A program made the translations under genes and the position numbers. From Priapulus caudatus (Eukaryota > Priapulida > Priapulimorpha > Priapulimorphida > Priapulidae), in assembly GCF_000485595.1 (NCBI RefSeq), contig NW_014578704.1, positions 24,908 through 46,053 on the forward strand: DNA of 21,146 nucleotides, in the 5' to 3' direction. The notes under the pieces are model-generated. The model saw only the letters and a list, made by a program, of their open reading frames with translations. It ran no database searches and had not been told where the DNA came from. Position 1 is the first letter of the stretch, and every line of letters starts with the position of its first letter. This document shows positions 12,201-19,260 of the stretch, piece after piece.

Positions 12201-12844
12201 ATCAATGTTGACAAATTCACTCTCACCCGTCAGCATTCATATTATCGATTACTTCAGCATATAAATGACTGAGTTTGTACTGTTATGAGCTATACAACAT
12301 TTGAACAGCAAACTTGCAGTTGTATTGAGATTCCTGAAAACGAAATGGAAATGTACCAAAAACAAATGCACATATTTACGTGATGTAAATTTGTCTAAAC
12401 TTGTACCTACCACAACATAAAAGCAAAGGTAACATATGGGAGCGAAATATAGTACCAGTCGATGATATCTCGCGAGAGCGAGTGTAAACAAATCTAATTT
12501 GAAATGCAGATCCGTGCACATATTTGTGACAAGAACGATGTGCGAGTGGGACAAGTGACCTGTGACATGTCAGCCTTACTATACACACTTTGTTATGCAA
12601 GGAGCACCGGCCAGTATCAGGACAAGCTAGAAAATATGGGAACCGTTGAAAAAATACATGTGAAATCATTGCTTTAATGGTGCATGTTGTGCATAACATT
12701 TGTTAAGAAATTATCACATTATAGGGCTTGCAATTACATACCTTCAATAGCGGTGATATTATTACCAGCCAAATTGAGTACTCTGAGGTTAACAAGTTTT
12801 GTCAGGCTGTGTATCCGGTGTAGTTTGTTATTGGCTAGCGACAA
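6059..12844 (-). CDS. CEP97: CEP97, centrosomal leucine-rich repeat and IQ protein (partial, 9 exons)
   Basis: Nine minus-strand exons join in phase into 2,418 coding bases, 805 residues plus stop. Residues 1-180 are leucine-rich repeats with LxxLxLxxNxI cores (for example LRVLNLAGNNI, LQYLNLSENKL, LNILSLAENKL) closed by a NPC...LKILDG cap. Residues 266-670 are a Ser/Arg/Pro-rich disordered region. An IQ motif (IQALWKGYQVR) lies at about 673-683, followed by a charged helical segment. This architecture and the local sequence match CEP97 (LRRIQ2). In animals CEP97 works with CP110 to cap the distal end of centrioles, control centriole length and restrain cilium assembly. Human CEP97 is about 865 residues, so roughly 60 N-terminal residues (first repeats and start codon) are missing here. 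I could not find them between 12845 and 13754. All frames are open and all junctions are GT-AG, so the gene looks functional. Confidence 0.9.
6568..6643 (-). CDS. CEP97: CEP97 exon h (helical tail)
   Basis: 76 bases, acceptor TTGCAG, donor GTCAGT. It completes the split arginine codon and encodes NRQMHEQDKRLRTLQMDAIK followed by CLWKE, the charged helix with a conserved LW that follows the IQ region in CEP97. Confidence 0.85.
6959..8303 (-). CDS. CEP97: CEP97 exon g (long exon, disordered region and IQ motif)
   Basis: A 1,345-base exon, acceptor TTGCAG, donor GTAATT. It opens in phase with exon f (DDPDVENATDV...), so translation starts well upstream of the internal GTG near 8175. The middle is rich in Ser, Arg and Pro (many RS, SP and KP pairs), and the C-terminal part has EEEIAAVRIQALWKGYQVR, an IQ motif with Lys at the usual Arg position. 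GC content is higher than in the flanking introns. Confidence 0.92.
8898..8903 (-). promoter_or_regulatory. AATAAA downstream of the nested frame
   Basis: The minus strand reads AATAAA 73-78 bases past the stop of the unassigned frame at 8976-9233. AT-rich intron DNA yields this hexamer by chance fairly often, so the support is weak. Confidence 0.3.
8976..9233 (-). CDS. Unassigned exon-like frame inside the CEP97 f-g intron
   Basis: An 86-codon frame (stop included) runs from a possible acceptor (TAACAG after 9233) to a TAG at 8976. It contains IRHITHAIVQARPGMGPEDI and, later, KWYKHINFNKNAAEFI, text with natural-looking residue use rather than chance composition. I do not recognise the family. 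An AATAAA lies 73-78 bases past the stop. Exon f ends in phase 1, so splicing from it would not keep this frame. Exon e ends in phase 0 and would be compatible, which would make an alternative CEP97 3' end formally possible. Otherwise it may be a retro-inserted gene fragment or the last exon of a nested gene. The ATG at 9176 gives a 66-residue version without splicing. Confidence 0.35.
   Translation of the reverse strand, partial: KERGGIRHITHAIVQARPGMGPEDISCILKSRHKLMQTEGISKWYKHINFNKNAAEFIKQPSLRGYHRTVVATGRCTHAATQTSK
9598..9826. repeat. TGTATG/TGTACG-type microsatellite
   Basis: Degenerate tandem runs of TGTATG, TGTACG and TATG units cover about 230 bases in the CEP97 f-g intron. Open frames on both strands here are by-products of the repeat (alternating Tyr, Val and Cys or Thr and His). 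A smaller ATGC run sits at about 8749-8766. Confidence 0.9.
9849..9990 (-). CDS. CEP97: CEP97 exon f
   Basis: 142 bases, acceptor TTGCAG, donor GTAAGC. It encodes a helical AKEAKLKHILNKQREYQQQL block, the conserved A-K-L-x-x-I-L-x-K-Q-R motif of CEP97, then a low-complexity tail. It ends in phase 1. Confidence 0.9.
10311..10422 (-). CDS. CEP97: CEP97 exon e
   Basis: 112 bases, acceptor TTGCAG, donor GTAAGA. It encodes LKGEWLLSQGKGRHF followed by PGEHELLTEYLSSTCPVTS, matching the conserved block after the LRR cap in CEP97. It ends in phase 0. Confidence 0.92.
10797..10963 (-). CDS. CEP97: CEP97 exon d (LRR C-cap)
   Basis: 167 bases, acceptor TTTCAG, donor GTAATT. It encodes LEQLSIAKNPCVIAT and FDYRPFVVNWCLNLKILDG, the capping segment typical of CEP97-type LRR domains. 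It ends with two bases of a glycine codon. Confidence 0.92.
11379..11594 (-). CDS. CEP97: CEP97 exon c (LRRs)
   Basis: A 216-base, phase 0/0 exon of 72 codons with three repeat cores: LLHLDVSDNLI, LHTLLLHNNSI and LNILSLAENKL. The acceptor is CTCTAG and the donor GTAGGT. It is the best-conserved stretch of the gene by eye. Confidence 0.92.
11961..11981. repeat. AAT microsatellite
   Basis: About six tandem AAT units in the intron between CEP97 exons b and c. Confidence 0.85.
12062..12117 (-). CDS. CEP97: CEP97 exon b (LRR)
   Basis: This 56-base exon completes the split glycine codon from exon a and encodes LKELTSLQYLNLSENKLK. The acceptor is ATTTAG and the donor GTTGGT is slightly off consensus. 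It ends in phase 0. Confidence 0.88.
12742..12844 (-). CDS. CEP97: CEP97 exon a (first visible; LRRs)
   Basis: The acceptor is TTGCAG after 12844 and the donor is GTATGT below 12742. It encodes 34 codons plus one base, with repeat cores LSLANNKL and LRVLNLAGNNI. It begins in phase 0 in the middle of a repeat, so at least one upstream coding exon must exist. Confidence 0.9.
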
Positions 12845-12920
12845 CTGCAACAAAAAAGCTAACATTACTAAACATTTAATAAATCGATTTGACAGTCAAT
12901 GCCGTTTTAGGAGCCACCTA

Positions 12921-13036
12921 TGCGCATCCAACCGCTAATTTCTCCAGTACTAGACTAGCAAATACATCGTGTCATGCATAATCACACTACCTTATGACAA
13001 AATAAACTCTAGTTCCTCCCATTTCACTGCGCGTTG
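12921..13036. repeat. Repeat module B, copy 2
   Basis: This is the inverted partner of 5926-6040, about 95% identical over 115 bases. It lies 76 bases upstream of the first visible CEP97 exon in the direction of transcription. Confidence 0.9.
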
Positions 13037-13154
13037 TTTTATAAAAGGCATTTGAAAATATCTCCAATGTTATTCAAATTCTCAGATGTTGTTGACACTT
13101 TCGCGTTGCTCTGCCAAGCAACCGTGGAGCGGTTCTGCAGTACAGCGGTACGAG

Positions 13155-13234
13155 TGTAGCAACGATAAAAACATGTGACTTCACCTAGAACCGATTCTTG
13201 GCGAAATTGTTTGGCAAACAATTTAGCGTTGGCG
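13155..13234. repeat. Repeat module A, copy 2
   Basis: Same orientation as copy 1 at 5813-5881. It starts TGTAGCAAC, has TGACTTCACC where copy 1 has TGACGTCACC, and ends in the identical 28-base block (13207-13234). So module A is direct while the neighbouring module B is inverted. Confidence 0.75.
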
Positions 13235-13754
13235 ATCTATAGACGTGTTTTGTAAACAATTTCCCCACGTGTGGCCAATGGGGCAATAATCAGACTCACG
13301 CTAAATCGATTGTAAATCATAGAACTATATAGGAAACCTATATGCGTTCCCGAATAATTTTTAATGTTTGTGTTTTACGGAGAGTGTTACATGAATGACA
13401 TACTAAATGACATCATTTACAGGAATATGATACAGTTTATTCATTTGGATGCTTGTGTGCGATCATTCTAGCATAAGTACAAATGCATCATTTTGGATTG
13501 CAGTATTTGCGTAATACACGCGCTAGATCATTATATACTTATAAACTTATATATAATAAAGCAGACACGGTACATTTGACGATATATTTTCTACGATATT
13601 ATAAGACCGGACTGTCGAAAATTCAATTCTTTGAAAAAAATACACATTACAGTTAGTTCAATCTTGCTTTAACGCACGCACGAACGCACGCGCGTACTAC
13701 TCTGTCATTTTCCGACACTGAGCCCCGGGCTCGCAGCCAGCCAAGCATCCGCGA
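13235..13754. other. Gap between CEP97 and the fibrinogen-domain gene
   Basis: No coding exon is visible. On the CEP97 side there are promoter-style words in one cluster: GTAAACA near 13252, CCACGTGTGG near 13265 and GCCAAT near 13274. These may be regulatory or chance. On the other side the stretch should hold the 3' untranslated region of the fibrinogen-domain gene. Its first AATAAA on the minus strand is at 13436-13441, about 315 bases past the stop. Confidence 0.4.
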
Positions 13755-14011
13755 TCAGTGGAGGGCGTATTGCACGGGTCTCACTTTCATTTCTGTGCTC
13801 ATGAGTGCCTCGTATTTACCGGGCCAACTGTACCACACGACTCCCACCGTGCTGTCCTCTCCGTAGAGTCCGTTCAGGTTCGAATTTTTGCAGTAGCTGT
13901 ACCACCAAGCGCCCTTGTTTTCTACAGCGCAATTATCGGTCTCGTGGGTGTCGTTGTCCCGGTCCGGAGTGCTGAAGTTCATCCCGTTATGAGCAGATAT
14001 CATCGAGTCGC
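13755..14011 (-). CDS. FReD gene, last exon
   Basis: 257 bases, acceptor TTTCAG. It encodes the calcium-binding loop (DRDND), the disulphide cysteines of NCA and YSYC, and GVVWYSWPGKYEALMSTEMK before the C-terminal VQYALH. The domain end is complete. Confidence 0.95.
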
Positions 14012-14502
14012 CTGAAAAAGATGAAAAGCGTGTGAGGCGGGAGAGGTAATGTGGGCGACGTAGAGCGCATGATTGCAAATTGAGAGAGAAAGCGAGAGGG
14101 AGGGGGAGAAATAGATAGATAGAGTGTGATAGAGAGCGAGAGAGAGAGAGAGAGAGAGCGAGAGGAGAGTGCTATGCATACAACAATATTATGCGTATAA
14201 CAATGTATACATTGTTCTACATGCAACAATATATACATATACATATAACAATGTTCATATTGTTATGCATGGAACAATATATACATATACACATAACAAT
14301 GTATATATTGTTCTCGCAGACGCGAACGAGCGTTTACCCGCAGTGCCGTGGTACATGCCGACGTTGATCTTGTACAGCGCCCTCTCTGAAGCGATGCTGA
14401 AAACATCGTACGTGGCGTAGCGCGTCTCACCCGTGAATCTTCTCAGATCGATTCGTAGCTGCATCGGTACGGGGGTGGTGAGAGCGCTCAGTCGGTCGTT
14501 GC
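13755..14502 (-). CDS. Fibrinogen C-terminal domain protein (FReD), partial, last two exons
   Basis: Two minus-strand exons (14338-14502 and 13755-14011) join in phase into the C-terminal two thirds of a fibrinogen-related domain, about 140 residues ending at TGA. Visible hallmarks in order are NDRLSALT, LRIDLRRFTGE, YHGTAGDSM, the calcium-site motif TPDRDNDTHETDNCA, the cysteine-bearing GAWWYSYCKNSNLNG, and MKVRP near the end. Such domains form secreted ficolin-, tenascin-, angiopoietin- or techylectin-like proteins that bind sugars or acetyl groups and are often expanded in invertebrate immunity. The exon with the N-terminal signature (GGWTVFQRR-like) was not found between 14503 and the window end, so the gene's 5' part and any collagen or coiled-coil region remain unknown. 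The specific family member cannot be named. Confidence 0.95.
14081..14168. repeat. GA-rich microsatellite in the FReD intron
   Basis: An imperfect (GA)n tract with GATA units, purine on the plus strand. Confidence 0.9.
14181..14314. repeat. Three tandem palindromic units in the FReD intron
   Basis: Units beginning AACAATAT start at about 14181, 14224 and 14272 (periods 43 and 48). Each contains an inverted AACAAT...ATTGTT pair. The first holds a perfect 18-base palindrome, AACAATGTATACATTGTT, at 14199-14216. Confidence 0.8.
14338..14502 (-). CDS. FReD gene, penultimate exon
   Basis: 165 bases, acceptor ATGCAG, donor GTAAAC. It begins with the last two bases of a glycine codon (the G of LGN in the family) and ends with one base of the glycine in GTAGDS. 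It encodes NDRLSALTTPVPMQLRIDL and continues to YKINVGMYHGTA. Confidence 0.93.
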
Positions 14503-14777
14503 CTGCATGAGAGTGAGAGAGAGAGACGTTGTTATCTGCATGAGAGTGAGAGAGAGACGTCGTTACGACGCATGCGCAATCGCCACACTCGGTGAAATTG
14601 CGCCAGCGACAAACTTAAATTGAATTCGGCGTATTTTACTTTTATATACCCGGGTGCATGTCGGGAGAATTAGATTCAACGCCGGGTTCAAAACCGTTTA
14701 TTTGTAGTGTAGCGACAACTCTGAGGTTGCTATATCGAATTTTCGCTTGCCACACGTCGCTCACGCACGGGGTTGAG

Positions 14778-14856
14778 ACGCACGCACGCACGCACGCACA
14801 CACGCACGCTCTTACGCTCGCACGCACGCCCGCCCGCATGCATGCACGCACGCACC
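14778..14856. repeat. ACGC microsatellite
   Basis: (CACG)n with variants such as CCCG and CATG. Open frames here, alternating Ala-Arg-Thr-His or Val-Arg-Ala-Cys, are artefacts of the repeat. Confidence 0.9.
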
Positions 14857-14863
14857 TAGCCAC

Positions 14864-15148
14864 AAGATGTGTAAGTATACCAAGTTTGGTAGCGCTAGGT
14901 CAAGTAGGGGCCGAGTTAGAGAGCGGAAGGGAAATATGGTCAAGGTTAAGGTAAAGGTCAAATAAAGGTCGCAGTGACCTGGTTTTGGTACGCTGCTCAC
15001 CTTCTCCCCAAGATGTGTTAGTATACCAAGTTTGGTAGTGCTAGGTCAATTAGGGGTCGAGTTATAGAGCAGAAGGGAAATTGTCTGCGGCGGCGGCGGG
15101 GGAGACATGAAACTATAGTATCCCTGCCGACTTCGTCGCGGGGGATAC
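14864..15148. repeat. Dispersed-repeat module duplicated at a 146-bp period, ending in a hairpin
   Basis: A 72-base block containing ACCAAGTTTGGTAG occurs at 14864-14935 and 15010-15081 with about 90% identity. After the second copy comes a (CGG)n segment and a terminal stem-loop (15118-15148) of two 14-base arms around TTC, pairing at 11 of 14 positions, ending GGGGGATACAATAA. This layout resembles abundant marine-invertebrate repeats of unknown mobility class. No reading frame is present. Confidence 0.65.
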
Positions 15149-15307
15149 AATAACTCTGTTACCTAACTTTAGCGTTTTCATAAATCTTTACATACACTTA
15201 GGAATATTTGTTTACGTTACATTTCTTAGTTTCATTAGTCTCAAGGCAACTCATCTCATGACATATATATCACACCCCAGTAATAATTAGTATTGGGAAT
15301 AAATAAT
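15149..15307. other. Short AT-rich stretch, nothing seen
   Basis: No gene or repeat is supported between the hairpin-ended repeat and the purine tract. Confidence 0.5.
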
Positions 15308-15886
15308 CCTGGAAAGATGAAGATAGGGGAGGGAGAAAGAGGAGTAGGAAGAAGATAAAATGGGGAAGAGGGGAGAAGGTAGTGGAGGAAGAAGGGGAGG
15401 GATAAGATGTAAGAGGGGAGAGGAAGGTGTAGGGAAGGAGAGGCAAGTGTGGTTGAATGAGAGGACATGATGGAAAATGGACGAAGGGAAGAACGGACAA
15501 TGAAGAGAGGGAGTTGGATCAATGATGGCGAAGAAAGAAGGGGCACAACATGGACGTGGGATATAGTGAAGGTGGTGGAAGGGGAACAAATCCAATAGGT
15601 TGAAGGTGGTTGTGAAGGAAGGTGCACAGGTAGAAAGAATTAATGTGTACAAACAAGGATGGGGATAAGGTGGAATTGGGAAGAGATAAGGGTAAAGCAG
15701 GTGTATGAGGAAGGAGATGAGAAAGTGAATGAGCGAGGGAAGTATGACAAGAATGAGGAATGAGCAGGAGATAGAGTATGGTGGAGAGGAGATAGTGAAT
15801 GAGGAAGGTAAGAGAGAGAAGGTGAAGGGAGAGAAGAGGTAGGTGCATTAGGTAAGATGGGAGATGGGGTAGGAAGATATCAGTCA
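15308..15886. repeat. Purine-rich strand (about 580 bp)
   Basis: The plus strand is almost entirely G and A with scattered T and very few C. It is made of degenerate GGAAGA, GGGGAGA and GATGAG words without a fixed period. The long minus-strand frames here are Ser/Pro/Leu-only translations of the complementary pyrimidine strand and are not genes. Confidence 0.8.
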
Positions 15887-16387
15887 CGCTCCTGGTGAAT
15901 GGTGCTCAAATCAAAACCCACTTTGAAAATACCCCTACTGAAGCTATCCACTCAGTTTAGTTATATTAAGGACAAATTAAATCCTCTGCCCTAACCTTAA
16001 ATAGTTGTGATAAATAGCTGTAAGCCTCTAACTCCCACATTATTAGCTCTACTCCCATTAATCCTTCTGTCCATAATAAATCTTTCTCCTGCATCACTTC
16101 CATAACAATTAAATATAATTGTACACCAAGTTCCACTGCTATACAATCGTTGGCAATCTAGCCATCTTGCTCTCGAGTTCAACCCTTGACCCTATAATTT
16201 TTCTTAAGAAATACCTCCTAAATCTCTACAGTATTAGTTTTACAAATTTAGCCAGCGACCAATATCCATGCGTACGAGGTTATGCTTTATTGAATTAGCT
16301 TATTAACCCTAGATCAAATGGTCCAAATATAGCAACCCAGATTAAACCATAAACTATAATATATGACCAATATATACATGTATATAT
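15887..16387. other. No gene seen
   Basis: This AT-rich DNA has slightly extended minus-strand frames around 15970-16190 (one includes NDCIAVELGVQLYLIVMEVM). They could be a decayed retroelement, but no diagnostic motif is visible. Confidence 0.35.
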
Positions 16388-17232
16388 CAGGAGTGTATCA
16401 ATAGGAGTGAGACAGACTGAAACCGGCAAAATTCAACATTTAGTAGCCTTAGTCTACCTATGATTTATTGTGTTTACCTCGATAAACTTGAGCTCAAGTC
16501 TTGCCTTAATCATTAAAACTTTATCCGTGTTCTAATCTTGGTCTCGACAAAAATGACAATTCGGGAGATATCGGTCCAAGACGTACAATGCTGGCTTTTA
16601 GAAAGTTTATACCGTTGAAATCAACAACTGTGAACCGAAACATAAGGGCAATGCTTTTGAAAGCCCTCTATCGCTTAGCAATGCAAACATAGCAAAGACT
16701 AGCGAGGTTTGCTAGGGATTTCGGAAAAGTTAACACACGACTTGGTGTTATTGATACTATTTACATATAGAAATAAAAAATTTCACATGTTTTAGTATTT
16801 TATCCATTTTATTTGTTCTTAACAATATTGTTCATACATGTAATTACTGTCATTCGACCATGGCCCTATAATAACAACAAGGCGTGTTTAACTTTCCGAA
16901 ATCCCTAGCAAACGCTCGCTAGTTTCTTTGCTATGTTTGCATTCGCTAAGCGATAGAGGGCTTTCAAAAGCATTGCCGCTTATGTTTCGTTCAGCAGTTG
17001 TTGATTTCACGCGTATAACTTTCTAAAACACATTGTACGTTGTGGACGGATATCTCCCGATTTGTCATTTTTTGTGAGAACCAACGATTAGACCGGATAA
17101 AGTTTTAATGATTAAGGCAAGACTTGAGCTCAAGTTTATCGAGGTAACCACAATAAATCATAGTAGACTAAGGCTACTAAATGTTGAATTTTGCCGGTTT
17201 CAGTCTTTCTCACTCCTATTGATACACTCCTG
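16388..17232. mobile_element. Foldback element, 845 bp, arms about 365 bp
   Basis: The left arm (16388-about 16755) and right arm (about 16868-17232) are reverse complements at roughly 90% identity, leaving a loop of about 110 AT-rich bases. The ends read CAGGAGTGTATC and its exact complement. Both outer flanks are TATATAT, a possible 7-8 bp target duplication obscured by the simple AT context. CAGG-type ends are typical of hAT elements, which make 8-bp duplications; that assignment is tentative. There is no coding capacity, so any transposition would depend on a transposase supplied elsewhere. Confidence 0.85.
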
Positions 17233-17346
17233 TATATATGTATATATATGTTATTAAAGTTGGGACACCTCCTAATGGAGTATCACCCCACATTATGCCA
17301 CATATGCGAAAACATATTTCGGGGGTCCAAACTATCCTTTGATCCG

Positions 17347-18003
17347 GTCAAAGTCTAGATACAATAATGTAACCCAACAAGAGTAGGGTTACAATGCGTA
17401 CTATGGTTTTCTGTGGAAGGCGCCCTGAGTAATTCACTCAGGGCGGTTTTATGGTTCGTTTTTCGAGACTACAACTTTCAAACTGGGTTATTCTAAACAC
17501 GAACCCTTCTCCGCTATCCGGGGACTTAGCTATGTAATCTACAATACTTCGATGCTGTATTAAACTAAATATACACCTGTTACAAAAATTCGAAGTGACG
17601 AGCGGCGAATATACTGAGCGGCCATTTCTGTTGACCTGTGAGTACTTCAGTTTGAAGAGCGGATTCACCGACCAATCGGAGGGCGCTGCGTTGCCGATCG
17701 CATTGGAATGTGTACGTCACAGGTCAACAGAAATGGCGCTCAGTATATTCGCCGCTCGTACACTTCGATTTTTGTAACAGGTTATATTAGTTTTAATACA
17801 GAGTATTGTGATACATAGTGAGTTCCAAAGATAGCGGAGAAAGGTTCGTGTTGAGAATAAACCCAGTTTGGAAGTTCTAGTCTTTGAAACCGCACCAGCA
17901 AACCGCCCTGAGTGATTCACTCAAGGGGTTCCTCCACACAAAAGGATAGGGATGCGTTGTAACCCTACTCTGTTGGGTTACATTATTGTATCTAGTCAAA
18001 GTC
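17347..18003. mobile_element. Mutator-like foldback element with 9-bp target duplication
   Basis: The element (17356-17994, 639 bp) begins TAGATACAATAATG and ends with its exact complement. Its arms of about 285 bases (17356-17646 and 17711-17994) are roughly 80-85% identical, around a loop of about 65 bases. It is bounded by perfect 9-bp direct repeats GTCAAAGTC (17347-17355 and 17995-18003). Very long terminal inverted repeats with 9-bp duplications are the signature of Mutator-like elements. The left arm also holds a perfect 9-bp stem (GCCCTGAGT...ACTCAGGGC, 17422-17444). No transposase is encoded. Confidence 0.88.
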
Positions 18004-18869
18004 GGACTCCTAATTTAGAGGTGGGTGCAGCAGTTTTCATCTGGCAAGTCACGTGCGCAAGTGGCACGATCCAAGATACGCCACATTTAAAAGTGTGGAG
18101 ATCCCTATCTAAGGTAGTTACACATGTTAAAAAGCCTCACGCACACTCTTGCAATAAATTAGAAATTAAATACATATGATTTATGATTATGATTATAATC
18201 ACTTCGCGGTAAGCCAGCGTATTCTATTCCAGGGCGTGAAGCAGGGCGTGAGAAGATCGTGAGAGAGGTCAGAAGCTAATGTAGTTTGCAAAATTTTACA
18301 TTGATACCGATCATTTCATTCAACACACACTAAACAAAATAGCCGATGTAGTACTTTTCAAACGAAAACAAATTACATTTACCTTCTTCTGCCATATTAA
18401 ACAATTGGCACGCAGCTATAGAATGCACCGGTTACTTGCTCGTCCTCGGTAAGTTCAAGTTGCTTTTGGTGCCAACCAACGATAACCAATTATGACCATA
18501 ATTTTACTATTAGTCTTGAATTTCCAAGGAACTGTTTTGAAGGACGATAGAGAAAGCTCATGAAATATACTGCCGATGATAAATCGAACCAGTTGAAGTG
18601 ATAGTTGACGCGATTGCCGACAAAAAAAGTTTATTCATTGATAGCAAGCCCGTAACTGGCGCGGTGTGGTTGCGGTCTGATATTCGTACCGATTTCGACA
18701 AGCGTAGTTGTTATCTTGCTTTGTTTACGTTAAAAAGTTTAGCACGTTGAAGAGCAGAAAGTGCGTTGACGTAGGCCTACATTACTTCTTCAAGTTCTTG
18801 ATTGCAAGCGTTCTTTTCAGGAAGTATGCGAAAGAGCACAGGCACCAAGCACCATCTTATGTCGTTATG
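18004..18869. other. No firm gene; possible divergent short first exons near 18383-18448
   Basis: The only gene-like signals are two short divergent start-plus-donor patterns. On the minus strand, ATGGCAGAAGAAG is followed by GTAAAT (18383-18395). On the plus strand, an ATG at 18423 reaches a strong GTAAGT donor at 18449. Neither can be linked to a downstream exon here. Confidence 0.2.
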
Positions 18870-19260
18870 TTTTGGCATTTTGTCCACGTGTGGAGAAACA
18901 AGATAACTTATCTGAAAAGAGGTGAATCTTCTTCGCAAGGACGGACCGCTATGGCCACGGAAAGACAATGCGATGGCGAGAAGGAAAGTCAAAGATCAAG
19001 ATGGGTACATATGGTGTTGCCGTAATCGACACGATGGCCGACGTCGAGTATCCATTCGTAATAGCAGTTTCTTCGAGAAGAGTGCCGTCTGCCTTAAAAG
19101 AGGCATACTAGCCCTATCATCTAATATGTTTGCAATGGATTTTACAAATAAAGCATGTAAGATCCTTCAATGCCAAGACCGGGCAAGGACGGCGGTGACG
19201 GAGTGGTTCAAGCTGCCGCGATGTCTGCACTGAAACGGCCTCCAGCTGAGATCCGGTAGT
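18870..19260 (+). pseudogene. Merlin / ISXO2-like transposase remnant
   Basis: Plus-strand translation shows the N-terminal layout of Merlin (IS1595/ISXO2-type) transposases. NKITYLKR is followed, after a 1-base frame change near 18921, by NLLRKDGPLW, then MARRKVKDQDGYIWCCRN, RRVSIRNSSFFEKS and LKRGILAL, with TAVTEWFK about 35 residues later. The family uses this region as a zinc-binding head followed by a helix leading to the DDE core. Here the expected Cys pair after LL appears lost (LWPRKDN where CPxC is usual). The frame stops at 19231, and the DDE core is only hinted at by FFTVDYF in another frame, with stops. It is a decayed, inactive copy. I could not identify terminal inverted repeats. 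Confidence 0.5.

Noticed and set aside
13106-13123. GTTGCT...AGCAAC as an RFX X-box for a ciliary gene
   Set aside because: The half-sites are six bases apart and one departs from consensus; X-boxes use a spacer of about 0-3 bases.
13039-13221. 60-residue minus-strand frame as the missing CEP97 first exon
   Set aside because: It lacks leucine-rich repeat text and has no suitable donor in phase with exon a.
14642-15000. Frames alternating Ala-Arg-Thr-His or Val-Arg-Ala-Cys
   Set aside because: They are produced by the ACGC microsatellite.
15256-15887. Minus-strand frames of over 120 residues rich in Ser, Pro and Leu
   Set aside because: They exist only because the complementary strand is almost pure pyrimidine; three overlapping frames are open at once.
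15997-16182. Possible retroelement coding fragment
   Set aside because: Two overlapping frames look semi-natural, but no reverse transcriptase or nuclease motif is visible.
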